The notes: generated from the letters alone by a model not told the origin. 64,000 bases of DNA from Labia minor (GCA_963082975.1 OY720344.1:82386053-82450052); one strand, 5' to 3'; numbered from the stretch's first letter, positions 37,685-49,171 are shown. A program made the numbers and translations.

Positions 37685-38141
37685 AGGGTGGTCTGAAAAG
37701 TTTCCGACCTGACCAAGAAAAACAATGTTTTTCAATTTTTTTTTTTTTGCTATATTTTTCAACATAATCTCCATCAACACTGATACATTTCTCATAACGG
37801 TGTTCTAATTAATTTAATTAATTAATTAAATTTGATTTAATTTAATTTAAGTCTCATCAACAGTTATGAATCGACGCAAAAATTCGTTTGGATTACGCCT
37901 ACAGCGCCAAATTGTCGTTAGAAATGGTTTTTCGAAGCAATTTTTGGTCTAACGTTAGCAAATGCGGCACCCACGTTGCACACAGCTATCCATATTCAAA
38001 TGGTTTTGCAAAATATTTCGCACACCTTCAGCTGACATCGTACAGGTCTCAGCTATCTTGAATTTTGAAAAATAAAACAAACAAAAAATTGAAAAACATC
38101 GTTTTTCTTGGTCAGGTCGGAAACTTTTCATCCCACCCTCG
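37683..38141 (-). mobile_element. Internally deleted mariner element, copy 1
   Basis: The terminal inverted repeats are about 43 bp long: GGAGGGTGGTCTGAAAAGTT at the left and, from the right, CGAGGGTGGGATGAAAAGTT, both continuing with TCCGACCTGACC and an A-rich end. It is flanked by TA. On the minus strand, transposase remains end in NEFLRRFITVDET (about 37850-37888), the region of the first catalytic aspartate of mariner transposases; the rest of the catalytic domain is deleted. Its length is 459 bp against about 1.3 kb for a full mariner. Its undisrupted middle (TTGGTCTAACGTTAGC) serves as an empty-site control for the copy at 49 kb. Confidence 0.9.
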
Positions 38142-38490
38142 TATTTATAATAAAAATATACTATTCTAATATACTATATATTTAATCAGAGTAGATATAA
38201 AGTATATATAGAATATATATAATTCAATTTTTATTTATTTCATATAAGAGAAAACGTATACATTTAAAATATCATATGTATATTAAAGTTATATTTTTAT
38301 TATGAATTAATATTAAATTATTTAGAATTATTTATTTGACCAATTATCAGATTTTTAAATAAATGTATATATATTAAAATTAATTTGTAACTTTTTAGTA
38401 AGATAATACGTATGTCTTTGGTCAGTGAGGATGATATTCGATATATGTATATAGATATAGTTATTGGTAAATTTCCACTTTGATGGAGAG
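38142..38490. other. AT-rich spacer
   Basis: No gene seen. A 65-codon minus frame crossing into the next repeat is chance. Confidence 0.5.
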
Positions 38491-38745
38491 ACAAGTGGTT
38501 AGGAGCTCCTGCCATTTAGGCAATCACCAATACTTGCTCTCTAATTGAAACGTTTTAAATTTATACCATATTATATATATATCTTAGTCTTTCGCATCTA
38601 TTTGCCAATAGATGAAATTAGTGGCCCTGTATCGGTAATGACTAATCTGTTGGTGTCAATCTTACTCGCGTTTGGCAGCTGACAGAGTTTAGCTGGGAAG
38701 TAGTATAGCCACCCGGCCATTGCGCCGTCTGACTAATATTTGTTT
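38491..38745 (-). repeat. Repeat family I, possible tRNA-like SINE
   Basis: The left part AGGAGCTCCTGCCATTTAGG matches 7430-7450. On the minus strand the right part begins GACGGCGCAATGGCCGGGTG, where TGGCCGGGTGG fits a pol III A box. A B box is not clear (GAGTAAGATTGACACC is a weak match). It could be a second tRNA-type SINE family, decayed. Confidence 0.4.
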
Positions 38746-39721
38746 CGATTAATGCAAAATTCCATTGATAGAAAAAATTGTAAAAATTAGTGCAACTGAA
38801 TGTCGCCATCACAGTAGTTTAACAATGATGGAATTATGAACCTACCCGAACAATGGCAAAAATCATTGATAATAATGGAAAATATGAACTTAAATAAAAT
38901 TGATTATCAATAAAGAAAAATTTAATTCAAAAATTATAAAATAATTGGAAAATACTTTTTAAATGACCCATTATTAAAAGGAAAATAATCTTATTCAACT
39001 GTAGGTAGTTTTCTACTATTAATTAATATGAATTGAAATAGGTACATTGGAGCGGAGCCCATTAAAATTCACTATTAATAGAAAATAAATTTTAATTAAT
39101 TTATTAAAAATATAAAAATATCTAATTATAAAATTGCAAACAAAAATATATATTTTATTTTTTCAGAGATTTAAAGATATTATTACCGAATAAAAATAAT
39201 TTAAATAAAATATTGCTATTTGATAAAAAAAAATTGTTGCTATCTATTTTTAGGAGTAATCTACTTTTCCAACTGTTTTATGCCCTTGATATATTCTAAA
39301 GGGATTAGCTATTAATCATAATAATTCGATAAGAGACTAATGTAACTTCGATCCAAAGATAATGCATTATGAGGACTGAATCATTCGTCCGATCGACTTA
39401 AGCTCCCCATTTAGGGAACAGCTGTTGTTTCTCAGCATAAAATGTTAGTATACATTCTATTGTTCACGATGAGTTCTCTACATAATCATCGAAAAAGAAG
39501 TCTCGAAATACAAAAGAAAACGGGGCTTATTATGGAAATGTTACTCTCAATTGAAGTGTTAGTACGATTCAACTGATGAATGTAAAGGAAAAGGTGTTTT
39601 AAAATATATAAATATTATCTCATTTTCCTTTAGAAAATTAACAAAAACAAATAAGGGAAGAAAATATTAGCGATGTTAGTTTAATGCTTTAAATGCTAAA
39701 GTTACTTTTTATGAAATGAAT
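38746..39721. other. AT-rich spacer with a small island
   Basis: No gene seen. The island at 39340-39500 has ordinary composition and no partner in the window. Confidence 0.5.
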
Positions 39722-40117
39722 ACCGGTACTTTCAGAGATTCAATCAAGCTGAAATTCTATATATAGCTGTTTTATATAAGTTTAATTATGTGGAAAACTG
39801 TCAAACACATATCTTTATTTTTAAGGTTACTTTAGAGAAAAAAAATAAAAACGTGGTAGATAATGACCCTCTTCCGGATGAGCTACATTTCTCAAAAGTT
39901 GATAGAAAACTACGAATTTTGAATAATGCCCGTATACGTAATTTCATTATTCTGGCTCAAACCGTTTTTGCCTAATCTTGTCTACACATACACACACAGA
40001 GAGAGAGACAGACAGACAGACATTTTTCTCAACCTTATTGAAAATGACTCAGGGACCTTCAAAACGTATAAAAACATCAAAATCTCGACATCGAAAATTT
40101 TCGTGATCGCAATACTA
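39722..40117 (+). repeat. Repeat family A, copy 5 (5' truncated)
   Basis: It begins inside the family at CCGGTACTTTCAG and carries the complete 3' module: GACCCTCTTCCGGATGAGC, AAACTACGAATTTTGAATAA, a GACAGACAGACA tract, and the end GAAAATTTTCGTGATCGC. The 3' end agrees with copy 6 in opposite orientation, which fixes the family's 3' terminus near AATAC(T). Confidence 0.88.
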
Positions 40118-41101
40118 TCTTTAGTAAAAAGACAAATATTTATATATTATAATAATATTTTTAAAAAATCATAAAGTATATCCATTAATTAATTTCTAGT
40201 GATTTCATAAGAAAATACCACTAAAAATTTCATAATTTTGATAAAACTTTTAATGATGATTAAACCAGAATTGTTTTCAATACAACGACAATTTTCAGTA
40301 GGTAATTATAAACTTCCAAATGATCATTTATAATTCAAAATGATAATGATAACTTATATAACTACTGATTAAAATGATTTATTATTTATTTTTATTAAGA
40401 GAAGAAATATTCTGTTATTTTTTTTAATTGGATACATAATTTATTGGTTCTTTATAATTATTTATTATTTTAAGAAATTATTTGAAGTCATATATTTAGA
40501 ATTTGCATCTCTCTTCTCTCATGGGTTGGAATCGCATGAATTACAAGTTAAAATGAGAAATTTAGTAAATAATGGCGTGTTTTAGAGCTCATTAGTGGGT
40601 GGCGAAATACGACTTGTGTAAACTTAAATCAAAGCTTATGCTCGCAAAAGCACATTAACCAACAGAAAATCATCCGAATCCACACAAATTACATTGAGGA
40701 ATTTTCGTTTCATTGTTTAGGATAATGAGCGAATTTAATTCCGACATTGGGACTTGGAGGATTAATCACCACCGATATCCGTGGTTACACTAAAACATTT
40801 AAGAAGAAATTTTTTTGATAATTAACAATTTATCAAAATATTTAGATTTCACAAATTATCCGCCCAGAGAGAAAAAAAAATCAAAGAAAAATATTATTTT
40901 AATACTATTTTCTTTTAATAATAATAATAATAATAATAATAAAACACCAATTTTTGGTAAAAAGTCATTAAAACTGGTCTATTCTACAAAATCAGAAACC
41001 TATTATTAAAAATTTCTAAAAATTTTACAATTTTTCAATTTAGATGTTTTTTTGATGAATTAATGCAGTTAATTTTAGAATGACATTAGATAAATAAGTT
41101 A
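40118..41101. other. AT-rich spacer with small island and AAT run
   Basis: No gene seen. The island at 40490-40800 is of ordinary composition. An AAT trinucleotide run lies at about 40917-40942. Confidence 0.5.
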
Positions 41102-41449
41102 GTTATATGTAGAGAGACCAAAAAAAGGCATGTTTTTTTTGTTAAAAAAGGCTGTAAAAAGGCTATTTATCAAAAATTTTCCAAAAAATATTGTATTTTT
41201 ATAGATAAATAGTCTCTTTTATTAGCTTATGTTAGCAAAATAGTATTTAAACATTAACAAATTTTACTTATATTAACGAATATCAAATAATTTTTAAAAG
41301 AAATATATTATAATAAGAAAGGAAAGAAATTTGAAATCTTAATTTTTTTAAAACATATATACTGAGAAAAAGTAACAAAAAGTAATAAAAAGGCATTTTA
41401 TTTATAAATATATTTTTACTTTATTATTATTTTATGAAATAAAATAATA

Positions 41450-42466
41450 GGTTGTCAAATATCTCCCTTCCGCCTTTTTGTCTTTTGAATTTCGCGGCTA
41501 TGTATAAAGCGCTATAGAGCTCGTATCTGGCAATACTATACATTATTTGAAAGGTCTTGACATAATCTACAAAACGACGCTATGCATGATTAGTTTGGAT
41601 ATTGCGTTCAACAGTTATAGACGTGAAATTAATGGTGTTTTGGGGAATGGTTTTCTATCACTTCGAACCACGGAGGAATGGTTTCGACGATTCAGAGCCG
41701 GTGAAAACGACACCATGGATAGGCGGAAGACCTGTGACGACGAATACCGACCAAATCATGGAAAACATCCAGGTAGACCGGCATGTGGCAACTCGTATCG
41801 CTCAGGAGATGGGAGTTAGTCACCAAAACATTTTAAACCATCTGTAGAAGGCTGGATACGAAAAAAATCTTGATGTTTGGGTGCCGCATTATTTGACACA
41901 AAAAATCCTTCTGGGCCGAATCAACGCCTGCGATATGCTGCTGAAACGGAACGAGCTCGACCCAATTTTGAAGTCGATGGTGACTGGCGACGAATAATAG
42001 ATCACAACGACAATATCAATCGAAAACGGTGAATCGTCCCAAACAGTGGCCAAGCCAACGGCCAGAAAGGTTTTGCTGTGTGTTTGGTGGGATTGGAAGG
42101 GAATCATCCACTATGAACTGCTCCCATATGGCCAGACACTTAATTCTACTATCTACTACGAACAACTGGACCGCTTGAAGCAGGCGATCGACCAGAAGCG
42201 TCCAGAATTGGCCAACAGGAAGGGTGTAGGGTCTCACCAGGACAACGTCAGACCACACTTTTCGTTGATGACTCGTCAAAAGCTACGGGAGCTCGGATGG
42301 GAGGTTTTATCGCATCCACCATATAGCCCGGACATAGCGCCAAGTGATTACCATCTTGGAAGTGTAAATTTGGACTCAAAAGAGGCTTGTGAAAAGTAGC
42401 TGTCCGAGTTCTTCGCAAATAAGGAGGGGGGTTTCTACGATGGGGTATTATGAAGATTGTTCCACG
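41450..42466 (+). pseudogene. Mariner (D,D34D) transposase pseudogene, 3' end lost
   Basis: It begins with a probable TIR (GGTTGTCAAATATCTCCCTT after TA). The transposase remains run from about 41602: a helix-turn-helix part (GRPVTTNTDQI, VATRIAQEMGVSHQNILNHL), WVPHYLTQK, and VTGDE at 41980-41994 with the first catalytic Asp. HQDN follows at 42235-42246 and YSPDIAPSDYHL at 42322-42357. The last two aspartates (42241 and 42346) are 35 codons apart, giving the D34D spacing of mariner. Stops at 41844 and directly after VTGDE, plus frameshifts, inactivate it. The C-terminal FFANKEGG and IMKIVPRS survive, but the end and right TIR are missing. Confidence 0.9.
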
Positions 42467-42920
42467 ATCGGTCAGAATATTTTTATAAATAGAAAATGAC
42501 CTCTCAAGATCACAAGTTATGAGAGGTGCAAATTTCAGAGTCATAATTTCACTATGTTTCAGTTTATTTCTGACTAAGTTGTTTGGCTCAATATTTAAAC
42601 CACTTAGTATATCGCATGATAGTCTCATAAAATCTAAACCCATATTATTCTCCAACACTTTGGAAATCTTTGTTTGAACTATATCGGCGAGGGGTCCGAC
42701 AGTTTTCTCAATTTTTTTTTTTACACCATCTAAGATGTAAAGTGAATCGTGTAAGCTTAATTTGGGATCTTCAAGTTCTTTTAACTTAGTGGCGATGAAC
42801 CCGAAGTTAGAAGAAACACAAATCAAATCAATGGGTAGCTGAGAATTTAGTATCAACTTGCGAGCTTTTTGTACAGAAAGAGCATCATCTTCTACATTAA
42901 TCATTTGAATTACCTGCTGA
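42467..42920 (-). pseudogene. hAT transposase C-terminal (dimerisation) coding fragment
   Basis: The minus frame starts MINVEDDALSVQKARKL at 42904, preceded by TTTTTTTATCAGCAG, a good splice acceptor, so the coding exon may begin near 42915. It ends with APLITCDLERSFSIYKNIL (about 42471-42530), the conserved hAT C-terminal dimerisation motif in which a (V/L)ERSFS core is typical. The motif then runs straight into inverted mariner sequence, so the last residues of the hAT protein are lost. No catalytic N-terminal part (BED finger, RNase H-like core) was recognised in 42920-43740. Confidence 0.82.
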
Positions 42921-43760
42921 TAAAAAAAATGAAATTAATAATAAAAAAAAATAATAGTCAAGAGTTAAGTTATTTTTTGCCCAGAGTATCAGAACTTTTA
43001 TAAATTAAAGAAATAATAAAAGGTTGCCTTATGCTTGTAAAATAAAATTTTATTATATAAAGAGATTATACTTTAGTTTTGAGGACTTTGTCTTATAGAC
43101 TGATGAAGAGAACAAATTCCTCTAAACTATAGTCCCTTAATATAAATTAAAAATATATTGTTTGTAAATCGTAATAAGAGTAATAAAAAATAGAATGTCG
43201 ATAGAATCTTTTATTGACACAAGACCAAATCATAGATAAGACCAAATGTATAAACAGGTTTAAACTAAATAATATATAATCTGAATATTGCAGATTTCAA
43301 TCTTTTGTGTTAATGGCAGGGCTGGTTCTCAAACTTTACTGCTGTCTGGTGTTGAATCATATCAACTATATAAATTTTTGCGAAAATCCACTTCTCTACT
43401 CCCTCTCTATTACTTCGACTCGTTTTTTTAATATAATATTTTTAATTTCTAAAGTAAATTCAAAATAATATTTACTTAAAATGTCAAATGCAAGAGTTGG
43501 AATTACAAATGACTGAAAAAAAATTTTTTTTTTGTTGCAAAAAAATGCAAAAAAAATTTCGAAAAATGGCAAAAAAAGCTCGAAAAAGGGCGATTTTTTT
43601 GAAAAAGGCGCGGAATGCCAAGAAAAAGCCAAAAAGGCGAAAAAGGCTTTTTTAAAATTTACCAGTGTGTTTGATTTTTATAGAGCGGTGGAGATCTATA
43701 AAAAAATCTTGAAAAGGCTCAAAGTTTAAACAAGGCAAATGCCTTTTTTTGCGCTCTCTA

Positions 43761-45444
43761 ATTATATGTTATATATATATATATATATTAGAAACGTTTA
43801 AATTATATTGTCTATATTAAATGATATGATTTATTTATATGTATTGGTTTTGTTTTATAGAAATAGGTATTTTATTACAAAGTGAAATTATTTCCAGACA
43901 AATACACAAGGATTCCAATTCGATTCCCCTTTTATATTATACGTTATTTCTAATAGACAGCCTAACTCCAAACAAAAACGGTCCATGTTTCATATCTGAT
44001 AACGAATTCAATGAACATCAACGATGTATTCTGTTCAAATTTCGAAATGGATTTCGATTTAAATCAATAATTTGCTTTTTTAACGAATAATAATGATAGA
44101 AATACCTTTGAAGTGACTAGAAAGTGTTCAACTTAATATTTGATATATAAAGGTATCTTATCTCTCTTAAAACGTGAATGTTAAATGACTATAATTACGT
44201 AAAAGTTTTATACAAATGGCAAAGTTTAAAAAAATACCAAAAAAAAAAAGTTTTATGTAACAACCTAATAATTAAATTTGAATATTCATGGAGAAATGTT
44301 TAATTCATTTTATTAATCGTTGCAAGGACTGAGGTAAGACAGATATTAGTAACATTGTATTCGAAATCATCTATTTATCTATCTCTGTGAATCAACTGTT
44401 ATCATTATTAGTATTCCTCATGTTGATCAAATTGGACATTTATACTAACTATTATTTTTCTTCAGACTAGGTTCGGACATTCTGGCTAGGATATTCAAAA
44501 TCCTTCATAATCCTTCATATAACCTTCAGTTTTTAAATTTTTGAACTATATGGGAGATTTATAGTAAGACTTCTTTTTGACTTGATATTATTTTAAATTG
44601 TTCGGAATCGAAAGCTTCAATAGCACGACGTTTCGGTATTCAAGTTAAAACCATCTTCAGTGCTTGTTAATTCTCAATAAGATATAACATAATTATCACA
44701 AATAATGCTTTCATTTAGATCGAAAAAGAGTATATAATATTTAAAAAATAGAACGTTGAATAAAATACAGGCAATGGGAGTCATATTTACAAAGTCAAAT
44801 TTATTAAATTAGATGATAAGATAACTTAAATATCGTACCTATCTAAAGAAATTGCTAGATTGAATAAATTTATACGTTTAACCTCAACTAAATTTTGTAA
44901 ATTACAAATACCTATTCACATTGAATCAATGAGAAATTGATAATTGGTTTGGTTTTGTTTTAGTGATTTAATCGAGAGTGAAATTGTATTTCCTTTAACT
45001 GATTGTATATGTATCCGCTTGATACATCGACTATAGAGGCTTGTAAGACCTAAAAAATAATAGAAAGCTATTGTTCCTGAAAATTGAAAGTGGGAGGAAA
45101 TGGAAGGGGATGAATCCTTAATATATATCAATTTTGCTCGAAGGCTAAAAAGAGGAATTAATAAAATTACGATAGCAACCTCTTCACTTCTATCGCACCT
45201 GGAAATTTAAATGGACTGTATCAAAGGTCTATGTTTAATATATTAAGAATTTGGGATTGAAAAAAGCTCGCTAAATAAAAGCTCTATAATCAACTTTTAT
45301 AATCTTTAATTAAATTAAAATTAAGTTCAATTTAAAACGGATTAATTATATTTAGGGTCACCTAAATATTTTTATATATCAACTTAAATCTAAATTTTAA
45401 ATCTAAAATTAATATAGTTCAAAGTGTTCATAAGTGCACTTATC
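43761..45444. other. AT-rich spacer
   Basis: No supported gene. A TA run lies at 43770-43788. The frame at 43839-44090 (83 codons) has no motif. The patch at 44460-44660 is of ordinary composition. Confidence 0.5.
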
Positions 45445-45910
45445 TGACCACCGGGAATTGAATTAAATGGGGGTTTACGCTGCCGTTCGCTGCCTGAATG
45501 TCTTCTCTGCTGGTTTCGCAATTGATCCAACGATCAATTGGCTTTGGACCCTCCTCGAGTTTCCAACGGGTTGAATGGACCAGCACGGATCCAAGGTAGA
45601 GATGATCCCCTTCAGGAATCACTGGGTTTGCCCCCTCGGAACAAACTCTGGAGCACAGGACCGGCGGCTGCAATCTGTAGCCTCGTCGACGACCCCGAAA
45701 GCACCGCGTTCGAGTCGTAAATTCGAACGGGTCGAATAAGGCGTCGGTGGGCCAAGGCGCCCCAGTAAGCAGTGGACGAGCAGATAAAAACAACAGGCAG
45801 CCGCGACAGACAAAGGCAATAGCACTCGGGCGACAGGGACAACAGCAGCGGGGCTCCGGAGAGCTCGGCCTGTCTTTTTATATGTAGATAGTAAGGGAGG
45901 GGGGTGGTCA
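45445..45910 (-). mobile_element. GC-rich island, probable solo LTR
   Basis: A 466-bp block with GC content far above its surroundings. It is bounded by TGACCACC (45445-45452) and its inverse GGTGGTCA (45903-45910), the TG...CA form with short inverted repeats expected of an LTR. On the minus strand a TATA box (CATATAAAAAGAC, about 45871-45884) sits where an LTR promoter would. There is no matching 5-bp target duplication (TTATC against ACCTC) and no second LTR or internal region. Overlapping frames of 60-117 codons exist on both strands, as expected in any GC-rich block. Alternative: promoter and first exon of a cellular gene. Confidence 0.45.
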
Positions 45911-46482
45911 ACCTCATGAATTTATGACAATAACAATTAAATATTTAAAACTATAAATTAAATTAACTTAAAAATATTAAACTACATTATATAATTAATT
46001 AACACTAATATTTATAAATATTAAATTAATTACTATTTAAACTTAGTCAGAGGGCGGGAATTCAAATTTATTTGAATTCAGGTTCCATGCGGAAACAGTA
46101 TATATACAATCTATATGGGTATATACAAATGTGAAATATGAATAATAATTAAATCATCTTGCTTGTTTTACTTAAGCATAATGGAACCTTTAGAATACAA
46201 TGTATTACCAAATGCAGTGAATTGTCTATTTAGATGGAATATGTTTGTATTTGTTTATCATTCTCTAGACATCGCATTATTATCGAAATATTATACTATA
46301 TATATATTTAATCATTATTAGTTTACTGAGAATAGGATTTCAACAGTTATTAAATTTCATTTAAAACTTAATTCTAAATAAGATTGTTACTTTTAGATTA
46401 AATATAACAGACAAAGAGAGGTAATTTATAAATAGTAACAATTTGAAAACCAATTTCGGTTCTCTTTGGTTAAAAATGAAGA
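45911..46482. other. AT-rich spacer
   Basis: No gene or repeat recognised. Confidence 0.55.
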
Positions 46483-46650
46483 TGCCATCAACCCTGACAA
46501 GCAACTGGACACTGGACCTAGTAGTCCTGGACGAGCAAAATTGCGTAACAACTTGAAATAAAAAGTATCTCCTCAAATCAAGAAAATCAAGATAAAAATT
46601 ATTTGTTCGACTGATCATATAACACCTTTACTCCACTTTGGACTTGGTAG
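46483..46650 (+). repeat. Decayed SINE family D fragment, copy 3
   Basis: Body words of the SINE remain in order (ATCAAGAAAATCAAGATAAA, CTGATCATATAACACC, GGACTTGGTAGG), but the pol III head is unrecognisable. An old copy. Confidence 0.5.
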
Positions 46651-46722
46651 GCTCCTTTCTTTCATAGGATGTATCTAAGTTAGATATTTTTTAAATGTGT
46701 TAAAAATATAGTTTTATATTAA

Positions 46723-46755
<33 letters not shown>

Positions 46756-46816
46756 CGTAATATTAAAATTTATATAATTTGAAATTATTTGTTTCATTAC
46801 TATCTGGCCAGAGGTA

Positions 46817-47299
46817 GTATTGGGATCACGAAAATTTTCTATGTCGTGAATTTGATGTTTTTATACGTTTTGAAGGTTCCTGAATCATTTTCACTAAGGT
46901 TGAGAAAAATGTCTGTGTGTGTATGTGAGTGTGTAGAGAAACAAGAAGCAAAAACGGTTTGAGCTAGAGTAATGATATTTGGTACACGGACATTATTCAA
47001 AATTCGTAGTTGGTTTGATAGTTTTTCACATGATTAAAAATTGTATAAAACTGCTATATATAGAATTTCAGCTTGATTGAATCGCTGAATGTACCGAAAT
47101 TAATTTTTTAACACGTTGTCTGGCAATCACGCGTCAGCACTGACGTGGTGCCATTAACAAAGAGCCAAACACGCGCTGGTTTAATAAATATTATTTATTA
47201 ATTTTAATTTATAATTTAATTAATTAAATTTAATTTAAATATAATATATGTTATTTAATCCAATTCAAATTGCGAGATAGTCGAGTGGAGACACTCCAG
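46817..47299 (-). repeat. Repeat family A, copy 6 (full length)
   Basis: The most complete copy with both ends: 3' terminus ATTGGGATCACGAAAATTTT (plus-strand reading), CAAAACGGTTTGAGCTAGAG, the TATA-like CTATATATAGAATTTC, AACACGCGCTGGTTTAAT, and 5' terminus GTGGAGACACTCCAG. Comparison with copies 1, 5 and 7 defines a ~480-bp unit. Confidence 0.9.
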
Positions 47300-48199
47300 A
47301 TTTTTTTTAAGCTTTGCTAAATATAGTAGCTTATTAAAAAAATATTTAGAGCGTATTTGATATCCCTATATGTATATATATATATATATATATGTATGTA
47401 TTATATAACTTTTCAATATAATTAAAATTTCTATACTTCAAAGTATTTTAGATTTTATCAAAAGTTCATATCTGAAATTATATTAAAAATTAAATACAAA
47501 TTTTTATTAGTTAGACGGGATTTTTTTTTAATTTATATTTGAAATTGGAGGCTTTGCTAAATGAATTTCAATTCATCTTTTGAATGAAATTGTCATCAGG
47601 CTTCCATTCAAAGGGCCTTTGATTATCTCCTGTGTTCCTTACACAAATCAATATTTATAATTGTTTCCATATCTTTTTATCTTTGTCTCTCTTTTTGAGT
47701 ATCCAAGTTTTGTCTATCTTTGGTTCTTAACGAGAGGTATCCCTGTGCCGTTTCCAAATGAAGCCATTAGTTATGTCACCGAACAGTGTTTCCTTCCTCC
47801 ATCTTTCCCTTCAAGACACATGCAATCGTACCAATACCATTTAGCTTCTTGGGGTTGTCTGCTAATTATATTCCCCTGATCCAAGGGGATGTCGCTCGTA
47901 AGGTCCTTTAATCCATGGTGACATGCCCTAAGTGATTGGGTCCGTTTGACCCTCGATTGCCACCCGGAGCACGCGCTCCTTCGTAAAAGGGATGTCGCCC
48001 TCCTAAGGGTTTTTTTTTCTTTAAGCATTACGACCAAAACACAACCATTATCAACATCTACAAACAAATACTATATTGATATTATATATATATTACTATC
48101 ATAAATCTTTTAATTTGATTTTGGCTGTCTCTCTAATTCACTGAAGGACCCATTGAAAACAATAAAAATCATGAAATGTTTATCTATTTTTTATATAAA
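47300..48199. other. Spacer with an ordinary-composition island
   Basis: The island at about 47560-48060 is the longest non-repeat, non-AT stretch here. It contains two related words, AAGGGGATGTCGCTCG (about 47883) and AAAGGGATGTCGCCCT (about 47987). A 98-codon minus frame (47771-48067) has no known motif. It could be conserved regulatory DNA or an old exon. Confidence 0.4.
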
Positions 48200-48234
48200 C
48201 AATACCTTCCCTTCCTATCGTCGATCGGTAAAAA
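48200..48234 (+). repeat. Repeat family B, 3' terminal scrap
   Basis: AATACCTTCCCTTCCTATCG plus TCGATCGGTAAAAA is the family B 3' end without its body. Confidence 0.7.
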
Positions 48235-48334
48235 GTAATATAACATTTATTAAAACTTATAAATTAATCAAAAATATATATTTTATAAAAGGCTAACAAT
48301 ATATATTTACAAAATATTTATATTGCAATTTTAT

Positions 48335-48720
48335 AAATAAAAAAAAAAAATATAAAAAAAAAACTTTTTAAAAACACGCATTTTTAAAAAGGAGAAAATA
48401 ATTTCTCCATACATATCATGAATTCCTTACGTGGGCGCCAAACATGCAGGGAAAGGAAAATAATATGAAGGACATTTCTTTGTATATGCACAAACCTTTC
48501 TTGTTTTGTTTCTTTTCCACTATAATTGATAATTATATCTATTCAAAGTAGAATTTTCGTTTTAACCTGCATGTTTGGCACCCACGCTTTCAATTTTTAG
48601 ATATGATTTATTGTAAGGAAATCATGGTAAGTGTTGAGAAATGAATTTCTTCTTTTTAGTGCATTTAAATAAAAGCGTGTTTTTAAAAAGTTTTTTATAT
48701 TTTTTTTTATTTCTTATTTT
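48335..48720. mobile_element. Fold-back / long-TIR element
   Basis: Two arms of about 110-130 bp are inverted relative to each other. The left arm (about 48338-48442) contains ACTTTTTAAAAACACGC and GTGGGCGCCAAACATGCAGG. The right arm (about 48575-48718) contains CCTGCATGTTTGGCACCCAC and GCGTGTTTTTAAAAAGT. The arms have small gaps relative to each other and enclose a ~130-bp AT-rich centre. Boundaries lie in A/T runs, so no target duplication can be read. No coding capacity; the superfamily is open. Confidence 0.75.
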
Positions 48721-49130
48721 TTTTAATCTTGTCAGAAATTTCGCCCTGTTTATGATTTCAGGTTATAGTTTGAATGTTGAAAAAATATAATTCAGGTCGA
48801 TGCTTCACCTCAAAAAACTATATATCAAATCGGTGGTATAGGGGACTGATTATTATTATTATTATTATTATTAGATTATTGGTTTACAATATATACATAT
48901 ATCTTTTCAAACAGACATTACTTTAATTGATAATCACTTAAATTAAAAAATAATGTATCTTATTTTTACAAAATAGTTAAACATGGTTTAAATTAATTTT
49001 TAATTAAAATAATAACTTTTAGAATTAATTATTTAATTCAAATGAGTTACGAGAACAGGTCAATAAGTCCGTGACTTTTTGAATGAAACTCAGTTTTTTG
49101 GATAAACAATTAAATTAGTTCTTATTAATG

Positions 49131-49165
<35 letters not shown>

Positions 49166-49169
49166 TGTA
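48721..49169. other. AT-rich spacer with TTA and TA runs
   Basis: No gene seen. A TTA run lies at 48850-48873. A TA run at about 49133-49163 adjoins the mariner insertion. Confidence 0.55.
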
Positions 49170-49171
49170 TA

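Larger units (their letters stand above)
41110..43760 (-). mobile_element. hAT transposon with TIRs, TSD and nested mariner
   Basis: The ends are 22-bp inverted repeats matching at 20 positions: TAGAGAG, two variable bases, then CAAAAAAAGGCAT (41110-41131 and the inverse of 43739-43760). The flanks GTTATATG (41102-41109) and ATTATATG (43761-43768) form an 8-bp duplication with one mismatch, as for hAT elements. AAAAGGC words are repeated inside both ends (about 41141-41170 and 43560-43660), resembling subterminal transposase-binding motifs. The minus-strand coding remnant lies at 42467-42920. A mariner occupies 41450-42466. Without the mariner the element is about 1.6 kb, short for an autonomous hAT, so the N-terminal coding part is probably deleted. 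Confidence 0.9.

Noticed and set aside
45440-45917. Overlapping reading frames of 60-117 codons in the GC-rich block
   Set aside because: All three minus frames and one plus frame are open there, which is expected from GC-rich composition, and none shows a domain. The block is better explained as LTR-like or promoter-like DNA.
47771-48067. 98-codon minus frame as a gene
   Set aside because: No motif and no clear splice sites; the region is noted as an island of unknown nature instead.
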